A stretch of 64,000 bases of DNA. It comes from Anaerospora hongkongensis (GTDB taxonomy: Bacteria; Bacillota; Negativicutes; Sporomusales; DSM-15969). A program made the translations under genes and the position numbers. A model generated the notes under the pieces. That model saw only the letters and a program-made list of their open reading frames with translations. It was not told the origin of the DNA and searched no databases. Positions 51,641 to 61,199 of the stretch are shown in pieces. The stretch is from the NCBI RefSeq assembly GCF_004339805.1, contig NZ_SLUI01000003.1:1-64000 (forward strand). The letters run 5' to 3'. The first letter of the stretch is position 1. Each line of letters starts with the position of its first letter.

Positions 51641-54600
51641 CTATTCATCAACGGGGCCAAAAAGGGCTGGCCGCTTGCTGTACAGCTCATTAAAAATATT
51701 CGCCATTTTGTTTAATTCCTGATTGTCGGCAATCACAAGCCGTCCATGCTCCAATTCAACTGCAAACAGCTCATCGCCCAGGCGGATGGAAACGGTATTA
51801 TCTTCTACCCAAAAGCCAGGGTTGCGGCTATTCTCAAAATCCTGACGCAGGCTGAACAGGGTAACCTTGTCGGTATACGGCTTACCGTTCCAGGGACAGA
51901 AGGTGGCGCAGTTGCCGCATTCGTTGCAGTAGGCGTCAAGATGGACGATTTGATAGAAGTTGACAAACTCACCGGATTTCATGGAAATAGCCAGGTTTGC
52001 CCGGTTAGGGCATACTTCCACACATTTGTTGCACACGTAGCTGCATTCCAGGCAGCGGCTGAATTCCCGCTGGCCAACATTGGCTTCAGCAGCGCGTTCT
52101 CCTTCAATTTTAACATCAGACTGCCAGGTAAGGCCAAGTTTTTTCCTGGCGATTTCCTCCACCTGTCTGGCAGCTGCTTTGCGGCATTGTTCCCGGGCAG
52201 GCTGCCAGGCGGCGTCGACGCTTTGGCAAATGGCATCGGCAGCTTTCCTGGCATCGGCAATTGCTTTAACGATCGACGCCGGGCCGGTTAGTGCATCGCC
52301 GACGAGGAATACGCCGGCGCGTTCGGCACCGCTGACGCCGATTCGTTTCAACTGAGCGGTGTTAATATCTTCGCCGATGGCTGTTATGACCGTATCAGCC
52401 GGCAGCGTTTTCCGTTCATCAGTCGGTTCCGGTTTGCGGCGGCCGGAGGCGTCTGCTTCGCCAAGCTGCATTACCTGGCAGACCAGCTTGCCATCGGCGG
52501 TAAATTGCTCCGGATTAAGCAGGAAGTGAAACTTGACCTGATCTGCCAGTGCCAATTCATATTCTTCGTGGTAGGCGGGCATTTCCTTCTGGGTGCGCCG
52601 GTAGATAACGGTGCAGGTTTCCACACCCGGTACTCTGAGGGCACTGCGGGCCGCATCCATTGCCGTATTTCCGGCACCAATAACGGCTACGTGTTTACCT
52701 AGCTGAAGAGTGGCGGGCTGATGATTGAACCGGTCCAAAAATTCGAGGGCTGAAAGTACCGGGCGGTAATCGCCCTGGCTGGGCAGCGGGAACGGCTTCT
52801 CTGCTCCGGCGCCGATGGCGACAATAATATATTGATAGCCGTCCGCCTGCAATTGGTCAATGGTCAGGGCCGGATCGCAGTTAAAGACAAAGCGGACACC
52901 GTGATCCTCAATAAAGCGGACATCGCTGGCAACGGCATCGCTGCTCATGCGGAACTGGGGGATAATGTGGCGCGGTGTTCCGCCGGCTGATTCGCGCTGC
53001 TCGAAGACGGTAACAGCAAAGCCTTCCCTGGCCAGGAAGTAAGCCGATGCCAGTCCGCCCGGCCCTGCTCCCAGTACGGCAGCTTTTATGCCGTTTTGTT
53101 TTGCTGGCAGGGCCCATTTTTGCCGGTATTCGTCGTAGCCCTTGACAACGGCAATGCGTTTGGCCTCACGGATTAGTACTGCTCCTTCATAATCCAGGCG
53201 GGTACAGTTATATTGGCAGGCGTGATCGCAGATATGACCGGTAATCGAGGGGAGAGCATTTTTTTCATAGATTAACGCCAGTGCCTCTGCATAGCGCTCC
53301 TCGCCAACCAGGCGGATATATTCCGGTATATCCTGACTGATCGGGCAGGCGGTTTTACAGGGGGCGGCAGCACAGTCATAAAGCGGCAGACTGTCGTTGA
53401 TGGCTACTTTCTTGCTGCCGCGATAATATTTTTGCGCATAATCAGCCTTTACTGCTTTTTCGGCCAGTTCGGCAACTTTGTCTACGCAAATACTGGTCTG
53501 ATCCCAGCCATCCATTTGTTCCAGTTGGGCAGCAATTGCCGACATGCGGTTATAGCCGCCCGGTTTTAACAGGTCGGTGGCCAACGTAATGGGCCGTATA
53601 CCGGTAGCGAAGACATCGGCGGCATTGTGTTCGCTGATTCCAGCCGAGAAAGATATCGGTAAAGCACCGTTAAACTCCTGGCATATCTTAGCCGACAATT
53701 GAATGGACAGCGGGAAAAGCGAGCGGCCGGACATGTACATTTCGCCGCCGGGCAGCTTGTTTTTAAAATTGACCGAACCCAGTGTGTTGGTCAGCTTAAC
53801 GCCGAAGAAGCGTCCCTGACCGGCAGCCAGTTTTTGCAGGCGTACCAGCATCGGGATAGCATCACGGTATTTCAGGTCGTGGTCAAAGGATTCTTCCGAA
53901 AGGGTAATATAGTCAAAGCCTAAGGCATCAAGGGTAGTGCGGACAACCGGGAAGGACAGGAGAGTGGGATTCAGCTTAACATAGGTTTCCAGGTTTTTAT
54001 CTGTCAGCATATAAGCGCAAATTTTTTCGATCTCTGCCGGCGGACAGCCATGCATGGTGGACAAGGTTACCGATTTGCAAATTTGCGAACTGATTTGCTC
54101 AGGCAACTGCTGCAAATGAGGCAGACGAGCGGCAAGATTTGTATTTTTTAGGAAAATTCCGTCTTTAAGCAGGATCGCTAAATCATCCAGGCAGTTATTG
54201 AAGAAAGGATGTTTGGAGGCATCCTTCAGGCTATTGATATAAGTGTCCATGCGGGGAGTTTGAATGCCGGCCAGATTGTAACCGACGCTCATATTAAACA
54301 GAAAGGAACGTTCCGGGCCGGTGCGCAGCTCAAAGGCTTCTTCCAGCAAATGCAGCAGCAGCCAGGCCTTTATGTACTCTTCGTAGGCTTTTTCCACGGT
54401 ATATTCGCTGGACCATTCCGTATTAAATCCTTCATCTTCCGCATCTATACAGGGTTTATCAACAGGGGGCTCTTTTTCCTGCACCGTCTTCAGCTCAATA
54501 AACCGGCTGCCTGCCAAATAGGAAGTAACAATATTCTGGGCCAGCTGAGTATGGGGTCCGGCGGCCGGACCCAGCGGCATTTCACACGATTCACCGAACA

Positions 54601-54736
54601 GTGCTACCCGTTTACTTCCCTGTTTGCGAAAAAAGCTGGTATGAGGCAAAGAAAAAATGGAGCGGTCGGCAGCATATTCCTCAAAAATGCGAGCAACTAA
54701 TTCCCGAAACGGGACTGGTCTCATATGATCTCCCAT
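51641..54736 (-). CDS. ygfK: YgfK-type oxidoreductase (putative selenate reductase subunit)
   Basis: A 1031-residue protein. Residues ~1-430 are a TIM-barrel dihydroorotate/dihydropyrimidine-dehydrogenase-like part. A [4Fe-4S] region then shows CAAAPCKTACP and CDHACQYNC. A GltD-like FAD/NAD(P) part follows with GAGPGGLASAY, GAGNTAMDAAR and a C-terminal IGEDINTAQL-type FAD motif. The tail has CLECSYVCNKCVEVCP and CNECGNCATFCP ferredoxin clusters. It is thought to be an electron-bifurcating or electron-transfer partner in anaerobic purine breakdown. ATG at 54736 follows GGGAGGAGAG; a sigma-54 promoter lies ~40 bases upstream. Confidence 0.92.
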   Translation of the reverse strand: MGDHMRPVPFRELVARIFEEYAADRSIFSLPHTSFFRKQGSKRVALFGESCEMPLGPAAGPHTQLAQNIVTSYLAGSRFIELKTVQEKEPPVDKPCIDAEDEGFNTEWSSEYTVEKAYEEYIKAWLLLHLLEEAFELRTGPERSFLFNMSVGYNLAGIQTPRMDTYINSLKDASKHPFFNNCLDDLAILLKDGIFLKNTNLAARLPHLQQLPEQISSQICKSVTLSTMHGCPPAEIEKICAYMLTDKNLETYVKLNPTLLSFPVVRTTLDALGFDYITLSEESFDHDLKYRDAIPMLVRLQKLAAGQGRFFGVKLTNTLGSVNFKNKLPGGEMYMSGRSLFPLSIQLSAKICQEFNGALPISFSAGISEHNAADVFATGIRPITLATDLLKPGGYNRMSAIAAQLEQMDGWDQTSICVDKVAELAEKAVKADYAQKYYRGSKKVAINDSLPLYDCAAAPCKTACPISQDIPEYIRLVGEERYAEALALIYEKNALPSITGHICDHACQYNCTRLDYEGAVLIREAKRIAVVKGYDEYRQKWALPAKQNGIKAAVLGAGPGGLASAYFLAREGFAVTVFEQRESAGGTPRHIIPQFRMSSDAVASDVRFIEDHGVRFVFNCDPALTIDQLQADGYQYIIVAIGAGAEKPFPLPSQGDYRPVLSALEFLDRFNHQPATLQLGKHVAVIGAGNTAMDAARSALRVPGVETCTVIYRRTQKEMPAYHEEYELALADQVKFHFLLNPEQFTADGKLVCQVMQLGEADASGRRKPEPTDERKTLPADTVITAIGEDINTAQLKRIGVSGAERAGVFLVGDALTGPASIVKAIADARKAADAICQSVDAAWQPAREQCRKAAARQVEEIARKKLGLTWQSDVKIEGERAAEANVGQREFSRCLECSYVCNKCVEVCPNRANLAISMKSGEFVNFYQIVHLDAYCNECGNCATFCPWNGKPYTDKVTLFSLRQDFENSRNPGFWVEDNTVSIRLGDELFAVELEHGRLVIADNQELNKMANIFNELYSKRPALFGPVDE

Positions 54737-54778
54737 GGTTGTGCTCTCCTCCCTGACTGTTAATGTCACTATGAAAAT

Positions 54779-54797
54779 ATGCAAGAATTATACCAAA
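54779..54797 (-). promoter_or_regulatory. Sigma-54 promoter of ygfK-ssnA
   Basis: On the reverse strand the sequence reads TTGGTATAATTCTTGCAT: GG (54794-54793) and GC (54782-54781) with exactly 10 bases between. The expected start of transcription is ~54770, giving a ~34-base leader. Confidence 0.75.
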
Positions 54798-54817
54798 AAT
54801 TCACTTTTTGCCCGATG

Positions 54818-54834
54818 TTGGCGCGATACTTGCA
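54818..54834 (+). promoter_or_regulatory. Sigma-54 promoter of ygeX
   Basis: TTGGCGCGATACTTGCA: GG (54820-54821) and GC (54832-54833), 10 bases apart. It is back to back with the ygfK promoter, with only 20 bases between the two. Confidence 0.85.
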
Positions 54835-54873
54835 TTTTAAATTTGGCAATAACCACTAAGGGGGAATCACAAC

Positions 54874-56097
54874 ATGAACCATACCATTGACTGGAAAGTA
54901 AATACGATGCAAAAGTGCAAATCAGGAACAGCAACTCAATTTTTGAGTTGTGAAGAAATTAATAAAGCCAGACAGTTTCATCAAAGCTTTCCTCAATATC
55001 AGCCTACACCTCTGCGCAGTTTAAACTGCCTGGCACAGCGTCTGGGTGTAGCCGGCGTGTATGTCAAGGATGAGTCTTACCGGTTTGGCCTCAATGCTTT
55101 CAAGGTGCTAGGCGGCTCTTATGCGATTGCCCGCTATCTGGCGAAGCGTCTGGGAGCGGACATCAGCGAGCTGCCGTATAGCACACTGATTTCGCCTGCG
55201 GTAAAAAAACAACTGGGAGATATTACGTTTGCCACTACTACCGACGGCAACCATGGACGCGGTGTGGCCTGGACCGCGCGACAACTGCAGCAAAAGGCCA
55301 TCGTTTATATGCCGAAAGGTTCGTCCATTCAACGCCTGGAGAATATTCAGGCCGAAGGTGCCGAAGCCTGCATTACCGAATTGAATTACGATGATGCAGT
55401 GCGAATGACGGATGAACATGCGAAGAAGCACGGCTGGATAGTGGTGCAGGATACCGTTTGGGAGGGCTACGAAGAGATTCCTACCTGGATTATGCAGGGG
55501 TATGGAACGATGGCAGCCGAAGCGGTGGAGCAGCTTCGGGCGATGGGTATTGAGCGTCCCAGCCATGTCATGCTGCAAGCTGGTGTAGGCTCACTGGCGG
55601 GAGCCGTGCAGGGGTATTTAAAAGAAGTATATGGGGAGCAAAGTCCGGCAGTCGCCATTGTTGAGTCTGATCAGGCTGCCTGCCTGTATAAATCGGCGCT
55701 GGCTGAAGACGGAAAACCTTATAATGTGGGCGGGCACATGGATACGATTATGGCGGGGCTGGCTTGCGGTGAACCGAATCTTATCGCCTGGGACGTACTG
55801 CGGGACTACAGCAGCTTGTTCTTTGCCTGCCCTGACTGGGTAGCGGCCAGAGGCATGCGGATACTCGGCAATCCGGCAGGTGCGGACAGCCGCATTGTTT
55901 CCGGCGAATCAGGTGCCGTTACCATGGGACTGCTGAGCATGCTCCTCGCTGACGGACGCTGGGAGGAAGCAAAAGCAGCTTTTGGTCTTAACGCCAATTC
56001 CACTATTTTGCTGTTCAGTACGGAAGGTGATACAGATCCGGAAAAGTACCGGTCTATCGTCTGGGATGGTGAATATCCTTCCTATCAACACCTATAA
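54874..56097 (+). CDS. ygeX: 2,3-Diaminopropionate ammonia-lyase
   Basis: A 407-residue fold-type II PLP enzyme that splits 2,3-diaminopropionate into pyruvate and two ammonia. The PLP lysine is in RFGLNAFKVLGGSYA (~68-82), the phosphate-binding Gly-rich loop is QAGVGSLAGAVQGY, and substrate-side motif TTDGNHGRGVAW is present. In the purine cluster this is the last carbon-releasing step. A perfect inverted repeat CAACTCAA-TTT-TTGAGTTG (54932-54950) lies within its first codons. Confidence 0.94.
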   Translation: MNHTIDWKVNTMQKCKSGTATQFLSCEEINKARQFHQSFPQYQPTPLRSLNCLAQRLGVAGVYVKDESYRFGLNAFKVLGGSYAIARYLAKRLGADISELPYSTLISPAVKKQLGDITFATTTDGNHGRGVAWTARQLQQKAIVYMPKGSSIQRLENIQAEGAEACITELNYDDAVRMTDEHAKKHGWIVVQDTVWEGYEEIPTWIMQGYGTMAAEAVEQLRAMGIERPSHVMLQAGVGSLAGAVQGYLKEVYGEQSPAVAIVESDQAACLYKSALAEDGKPYNVGGHMDTIMAGLACGEPNLIAWDVLRDYSSLFFACPDWVAARGMRILGNPAGADSRIVSGESGAVTMGLLSMLLADGRWEEAKAAFGLNANSTILLFSTEGDTDPEKYRSIVWDGEYPSYQHL

Positions 56098-56203
56098 GAT
56101 AGTCTAACGAATTGATAAGTCCTCCTAACAGATGGAAGCAGGAAAAGATCAGCTCTCAGCGAACAGTAGTAAGTATACGAAACGGGTCCTTAGAGGTGAT
56201 CGG

Positions 56204-57964
56204 ATGTATTCCCTCCGTGAAATTCAGGAGACAGTTCAACAGACTGCTGAAGCCATTGCTGAAGCCTTGCAAATCGAGGTGGAAATAGCCGATGAAAACC
56301 TGGTCCGCGTAGCCGGAACAGGCCGTTATAAAGCAGGCTGCAGTCAAAAGCTGGAAGGCTTTGTTTATTCTCATGTTGTAAAAACAGGTCAGCCTGTCGT
56401 GATTGATCAACCGGGCCGGCATCAGCTTTGCCGCCCCTGTGCATTATGGGACAAATGCTCGGAAACCGCTGAAGTTGTTGTTCCAATCCGCCTGGAGGAA
56501 AAGACCCTTGGGGTTATCGGACTGATTGGCTTTGATGTGGAGCAGGCGCAGCGGGTGCTGGAGCGAAAGGATTCGCTGCTCCGCTTTCTGGAGAAGATGG
56601 CCGATCTGATTTCCGGGAAGATTGATCAGCACTGGCAGGATAAGAAAAGAGAAGCACTGTCACGCAAATTAGTGACAGTGCTAAATCTGTTGCATGACGG
56701 CATATTGGTGGTGAATGAGAGCAAACGGATTATTCATCATAACCAGATTGGCGCTCAGCTTGCCGATATTGCAGATGGGCAGTCCATGGAACTGACGCAG
56801 ATTATGGATGATAAAAAGCTCTGGAAAGCCATTGAAAAAGGCGAGGTGTTTTCCGGACAGGTACGGGGCCGCCATGGTAATGTCCAGTGGTACTGCGATG
56901 CCCTGCCGATTATTACCGGCCAGGCGGTAGAAGGTGCCGTAATTGTTCTTAAGGATGTTCATCAAATCAAACGGCTGGTCCAGGATACTACCGTTAGCGA
57001 TATTGCTACCGAGTTTTCCCAGATTATCGGCAATTGCGGCCGTATCCGGGAGCTGAAAGAACTGGCCTCCCGGGTTGCCGCAAGCAGTTCAACCCTGCTA
57101 ATACAGGGCGAAAGCGGCACAGGAAAGGAACTGCTGGCCCGGGCGATTCACCAGAGCAGCAAGCGGAAGAACAATGCGTTTATTGCGATCAATTGCGGTG
57201 CCATTCCGGAAAGCCTGCTGGAAAGCGAGCTCTTCGGCTACGAGGAAGGTTCTTTTACCGGGGCGCGGCGAGGGGGCAAATTAGGCAAATTTGAGCTGGC
57301 CCATAATGGTACCGTTTTCTTAGACGAAATCGGGGATATGCCGCTGCATTTGCAGGTAAAGCTGCTGCGGGTACTGCAGGAAAAACGGGTGGAGAAAATC
57401 GGCAGCGCCCGGTCAACGCCGATTGATGTAAGGGTAATAACTGCTACGCACCGGGATCTGGAGAAGATGGTTGCCTCCGGTGAGTTCCGGGAGGATCTTT
57501 ATTATCGCCTGAACGTGATTCCCTTAAGCATTCCATCCCTTAGGGAACGCAAAGAAGATATTCCGCTTTTAACGCAGCATTACCTGGACTATTACAGCGG
57601 GGTATTAGGCAAGCATGTAGCGGGGATGACGCCGGATGCCGCTGCCATTTTAAGCCGCTATTCGTGGCCGGGAAATGTGCGGGAATTAGCCAATGTGATT
57701 GAATATGCCGTTACGATGACGACCGGAGAGTATATCAGCTCGGAAGTGCTCCCGAAACGCATTAAGATTGAGCAAAAAATCGAAGTAGCCAGCGGGTCCT
57801 TAAACCTCAAGGTTTTGGAAAGAGAAGCGATAACCAAGGCGCTGGAGGAAGCTGTTGCCCAGGGGAATAAGGATAATGCCGCTAAGATCTTAGGGATCAG
57901 CAGGGCAACACTCTACCGGAAAATTAAAGAATACCGGATCGCTGAACGGAAGTTCTTCTCTTAA
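56204..57964 (+). CDS. YgeV-like sigma-54 activator with a cysteine cluster
   Basis: A 586-residue activator. The N-terminal sensor (~1-150) has four closely placed cysteines (Cys46, Cys76, Cys79, Cys85; motif LCRPCALWDKC) that could hold a metal or Fe-S cluster. A PAS domain (~160-270), AAA+ domain (~285-515, [14 protein letters not shown] with Ser in place of Ala, FLDEIGDM) and Fis-type HTH (~550-586) follow. ATG at 56204 follows GAGGTGATCGG; an in-frame ATG 72 bases earlier lacks a site. Its location among three sigma-54 promoters makes it the regulator of the purine genes, as E. coli YgeV is placed. Confidence 0.93.
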   Translation: MYSLREIQETVQQTAEAIAEALQIEVEIADENLVRVAGTGRYKAGCSQKLEGFVYSHVVKTGQPVVIDQPGRHQLCRPCALWDKCSETAEVVVPIRLEEKTLGVIGLIGFDVEQAQRVLERKDSLLRFLEKMADLISGKIDQHWQDKKREALSRKLVTVLNLLHDGILVVNESKRIIHHNQIGAQLADIADGQSMELTQIMDDKKLWKAIEKGEVFSGQVRGRHGNVQWYCDALPIITGQAVEGAVIVLKDVHQIKRLVQDTTVSDIATEFSQIIGNCGRIRELKELASRVAASSSTLLIQGESGTGKELLARAIHQSSKRKNNAFIAINCGAIPESLLESELFGYEEGSFTGARRGGKLGKFELAHNGTVFLDEIGDMPLHLQVKLLRVLQEKRVEKIGSARSTPIDVRVITATHRDLEKMVASGEFREDLYYRLNVIPLSIPSLRERKEDIPLLTQHYLDYYSGVLGKHVAGMTPDAAAILSRYSWPGNVRELANVIEYAVTMTTGEYISSEVLPKRIKIEQKIEVASGSLNLKVLEREAITKALEEAVAQGNKDNAAKILGISRATLYRKIKEYRIAERKFFS

Positions 57965-57991
57965 AGCACGATGGGCGAAATGAGCTGAAAA

Positions 57992-58084
57992 TCTCACAAT
58001 GAGACGTAAAAGTACAGTCCCAGCCTCGAGGATAGCCATGCTGCAAGGAGAATCTCGAAAAGATATGAAAGTCTCATTTTGATA
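57992..58084. promoter_or_regulatory. Candidate enhancer sites for the YgeV-like activator
   Basis: A perfect palindrome TCTCACAATGAGA (57992-58004) and two imperfect matches, TCTCGAAAAGATA (58053-58065) and TCTCATTTTGATA (58072-58084), all 13 bases. They lie 200-290 bases upstream of the sigma-54 promoter at 58282. No clear copy of this exact site was found by the ygfK/ygeX promoters. Besides these sites, a terminator and the promoter, I see nothing in 57965-58406. Confidence 0.5.
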
Positions 58085-58172
58085 CTGAAAATAAAGGCGT
58101 TTACGGATAAATGGGTGTCCGTGGGCTGGTATTTGCAAATGCCGGAGTGAAAATAATAGTTTGTATTGTTTC

Positions 58173-58203
58173 AAAGACCGTTTATATAAAGCGGTCTTTT
58201 TTA
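58173..58203 (+). terminator. Intrinsic terminator of the ygeX-ygeV unit
   Basis: AAAGACCG / CGGTCTTT with an 11-base loop and TTTTTTATT tail. Confidence 0.88.
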
Positions 58204-58281
58204 TTCAATAAGCGCGCTATCAAAAGATTTTTTGACAGATACCTTTATTAATTTAACTGAATAATCATTATGTTAAGAAAG

Positions 58282-58298
58282 TTGGCACAGGATTTGCA
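58282..58298 (+). promoter_or_regulatory. Sigma-54 promoter of the purine permease-ygeY operon
   Basis: TTGGCACAGGATTTGCA: GG (58284-58285), GC (58296-58297), 10 bases apart, perfect TGGCAC. The leader to GTG 58407 is ~100 bases. Confidence 0.88.
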
Positions 58299-58406
58299 AT
58301 ATGTAATTTCTGTCAATCAGACGGACAAATCACTAAGGGGAGGTGGCACCAGCCGGTATGCAATTCCTTTAAGCAAGGTTTAATTAAAAGAGGATGGTGA
58401 GTCTAA

Positions 58407-59750
58407 GTGCAGGAAGAGAAAGTTCGTCACCCAGTCGATGAAATGTTGCCTTTAGGTCAGTTATTTACCTATGGATTACAACATGTATTGGCCATGTACG
58501 CAGGAGCGGTAGCGGTACCGCTGATCATTGCCAATGCGTTGGGCTTGTCAAGGGAACAGCTTATATACCTGATTAATGCAGACTTGTTTACATGCGGTAT
58601 CGCCACCATCATTCAAACGGTTGGGTTCTGGAATATGGGGATTAAAATTCCCATTATCCAAGGGGTAACTTTCGCTGCGGTGACGCCAATGATCATTATC
58701 GGCAAGACACATGGCCTGCCGGGTATTTACGGGTCGATCATTGTTGCTGGGATTGTGACGTACCTGATCAGTCCTTATTTCAGCCGGCTGCTCCGGTTTT
58801 TCCCGCCTGTGGTTACCGGAACCATTATTACCGTGATCGGTATTACGCTCATGCCGGTTGCTGTACGATGGGCAGGCGGCGGTAATCCGGCAGCGAAGGA
58901 TTTTGCCAGTGCCAGCTATATTCTCATCGCTTTAATTACGTTAGTATTGGTCTTATTCTTTTACCGTTACTTTAAAGGCTTTCTCAGCAATATTGCCGTG
59001 CTCTTAGGGTTGATTTTTGGCACAATTATTTCCAGCTTCTTCGGCATGGTTAACTTTTCGCAGGTTCCGAATGCCGCCTGGCTAGGCATAACCACCCCGT
59101 TTGCTTTTGGCATGCCGGTCTTTGATTTTGCTTCCATTGCCGCTATGGTACTGGTCATGCTGGTTGTTATGACTGAAACAACGGGAGATTGTATTGCAAT
59201 TGGTGAGATTATTGAAAAACCGGTTACACAGAAAGATTTGACCCGCTGTTTGAGGGCAGATGGTTTTTCTACCTTGCTTGGGGGCATATTGAATAGCTTT
59301 CCTTATACTGCATTTGCCCAGAATGTAGGCCTTGTCGGACTGACTCGTGTTAAAAGCCGGTTTGTTGTGGCTGCTGCCGGGGTAATTTTGGTGGTACTGG
59401 GACTCTTTCCGAAACTGGCGGCTGTTATTGCGGCTATACCCAATGCGGTGCTTGGTGGTGCCGGTATTGCCATGTTTGGCATGGTTGCTGCCAGTGGCAT
59501 TAAAACGCTGTCGAAAGTGAAGTTTGACGGCACCCATAATATTATGGTCGTCGCCATCAGTCTTGGTGTCGGCATGATCACCCTGGCTGTTCCCAATTTC
59601 TATCATAACTTCCCGAGCTGGGCGCAGGTTATTCTGCACAGCGGTATTACCGCAGGCAGCGTTGCTGCTATCTTATTGAATGCCCTGCTGAATGGTACAG
59701 AAGATACTGCCCATACAGAGACTGACGCCACTCAAAGCGGAGGCGCATGA
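58407..59750 (+). CDS. NCS2-family xanthine/uracil/urate permease
   Basis: A 447-residue permease with ~14 spans of the nucleobase-ascorbate (NAT/NCS2) branch. Features: LGLQHVLAMY-type opening (here YGLQHVLAMYAGAVAVPLII), IQGVTFAAVTPM, the NAT loop region TETTGDCIAIGEI and GVILVVLGLFPKLAAVIAAIPN, where the consensus QN.G segment appears as AQNVGLVGLT. Likely a proton symporter for xanthine or urate, by context. GTG start with AGAGGATGGTGAG upstream. It is the first gene after the sigma-54 promoter and precedes ygeY. Confidence 0.92.
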   Translation: MQEEKVRHPVDEMLPLGQLFTYGLQHVLAMYAGAVAVPLIIANALGLSREQLIYLINADLFTCGIATIIQTVGFWNMGIKIPIIQGVTFAAVTPMIIIGKTHGLPGIYGSIIVAGIVTYLISPYFSRLLRFFPPVVTGTIITVIGITLMPVAVRWAGGGNPAAKDFASASYILIALITLVLVLFFYRYFKGFLSNIAVLLGLIFGTIISSFFGMVNFSQVPNAAWLGITTPFAFGMPVFDFASIAAMVLVMLVVMTETTGDCIAIGEIIEKPVTQKDLTRCLRADGFSTLLGGILNSFPYTAFAQNVGLVGLTRVKSRFVVAAAGVILVVLGLFPKLAAVIAAIPNAVLGGAGIAMFGMVAASGIKTLSKVKFDGTHNIMVVAISLGVGMITLAVPNFYHNFPSWAQVILHSGITAGSVAAILLNALLNGTEDTAHTETDATQSGGA

Positions 59751-59768
59751 ATGTATGCACCAGCCTGC

Positions 59769-59831
59769 TGTCATTGCGAGCGACAGCGTGGTAATCTCAT
59801 CTTTTGTTTGCTTCAGTAGAACCGTCCCTGT
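59769..59831. repeat. Remnants of dispersed intergenic repeats
   Basis: GTCATTGCGAGCGACAGCG...GTAATCTC (59770-59800) resembles a widespread TCATTGCGAGCGAAG.GAAGCAATCTC repeat. AGAACCGTCCCTGT (59818-59831) is the reverse complement of the core at 47615. Both lie in the 162-base gap between the permease and ygeY. Confidence 0.45.
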
Positions 59832-59912
59832 GAATCTGGCAATATTTCGTGAATCTTTCGCCGGTCAGGCGTTAGAGATAAAAAATACCCGCGAAGGAAA
59901 GGAGAAAGAGTT

Positions 59913-61157
59913 TTGAAAGAATCTTTTGCGCAAGTACTCAGTTTGGCCGAAAAATATCAGCCTGATATGACCCGTTTTCTGCGGGATATGATTGCAATTC
60001 CCAGTGAGAGCTGTAATGAAGAGAAAGTCATTCAGCGGATTAAAGAAGAGATGGAAAAGGTAGGCTTCGACCGGATTGATATTGATCCTATGGGCAATAT
60101 CTTTGGATTTATTGGTCATGGCAAGCATGTTATTGCAATGGACGCACATATTGACACTGTCGGTATCGGCAACCGGGATAACTGGAAATATGACCCCTAT
60201 GAGGGGTATGAAGATGAGGAAGTCATTATCGGACGGGGAGCCAGTGACCAGGAGGGCGGCATGGCCTCCATGGTGTATGCAGGCAAAATTATCAAAGACT
60301 TAGGTCTGGAAGATGACTATACCCTGGTAGTGGTAGGTTCAGTCCAGGAGGAAGACTGCGACGGCCTGTGCTGGCAGTATATCCTGAATGAATACAAGCT
60401 GCGGCCAGAATTTGTAGTCATTACCGAGCCGACCGATGGTAAAATTTATCGCGGTCAGCGGGGCCGCATGGAAATTAAAGTTACTACTCAGGGAATTAGC
60501 TGCCATGGCTCTGCGCCGGAACGGGGCGAAAATGCGATCTATAAAATGGCCCCCATTCTCACGGAACTAAGAGCTTTGCACGAAAATCTACAGGATCATC
60601 CTTTCTTAGGCAAAGGCAGCCTCACGGTATCAGAGATTTTCCATACCTCACCTTCGCGCTGCGCTGTTGCCGACAGCTGCTGGATCTCCATTGACCGCCG
60701 CCTGACTGCCGGTGAAGACGGCGAACTGGCGCTGCGGCAGATCCGCAACCTGCCTGCAGTAAAAGCAGCCGGTGCTGTGGTAGAAATGTATACCTATGAA
60801 AGACCTTCTTATACCGGCCTAGTTTATCCTACAGAAGCGTATTTTCCGACCTGGTTAATTGAAGAGGGGCATCCGGTATGCCATACGCTGGAGGATTCCT
60901 ACAAGAATCTGTTTGGCAAGCCGGCAGAAGTGGATAAATGGACTTTCTCCACAAACGGCGTATCCATCATGGGCCGTTACGGTATTCCCTGCATAGGCTT
61001 CGGCCCCGGTCATGAAGATCAGGCTCATGCTCCCAATGAGCGGACCTGGAAAAAAGAACTGGTGCAAGCAGCAGCCCTGTATGCCGTTATTCCGTCGGTA
61101 TACGTCAAGCAATATGCGGCGAAAATGCCGGAAAGCACTGCCAACCTCGTTAAATAA
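59913..61157 (+). CDS. ygeY: YgeY-type M20-family hydrolase
   Basis: A 414-residue zinc peptidase-fold deacylase. Metal ligands: DAHIDTVG (His and bridging Asp), [10 protein letters not shown] (Asp), QEEDCDGL (Glu-Glu, general base and ligand), ITEPTD and a C-terminal His in [15 protein letters not shown]. YgeY is a conserved member of the anaerobic purine cluster, presumably hydrolysing an acylated diaminopropionate intermediate. TTG start at 59913 with GGAAAGGAG upstream. Confidence 0.93.
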   Translation: MKESFAQVLSLAEKYQPDMTRFLRDMIAIPSESCNEEKVIQRIKEEMEKVGFDRIDIDPMGNIFGFIGHGKHVIAMDAHIDTVGIGNRDNWKYDPYEGYEDEEVIIGRGASDQEGGMASMVYAGKIIKDLGLEDDYTLVVVGSVQEEDCDGLCWQYILNEYKLRPEFVVITEPTDGKIYRGQRGRMEIKVTTQGISCHGSAPERGENAIYKMAPILTELRALHENLQDHPFLGKGSLTVSEIFHTSPSRCAVADSCWISIDRRLTAGEDGELALRQIRNLPAVKAAGAVVEMYTYERPSYTGLVYPTEAYFPTWLIEEGHPVCHTLEDSYKNLFGKPAEVDKWTFSTNGVSIMGRYGIPCIGFGPGHEDQAHAPNERTWKKELVQAAALYAVIPSVYVKQYAAKMPESTANLVK

Positions 61158-61199
61158 GCGTGGACTTAACGCATAGGAAAATTAGAGGAGGATATTACG

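Noticed and set aside
51746..52291. 181-codon forward open frame inside ygfK
   Set aside because: Antisense to the Fe-S and FAD domains of ygfK, which has clear motifs; no ribosome site.
58336..58372. T-box-like GGTGGCACC and a four-codon frame (MQFL) in the permease leader
   Set aside because: The core resembles the T-box antiterminator motif, but there is no specifier loop, no terminator and no amino-acid gene. The mini-frame is too short to judge.
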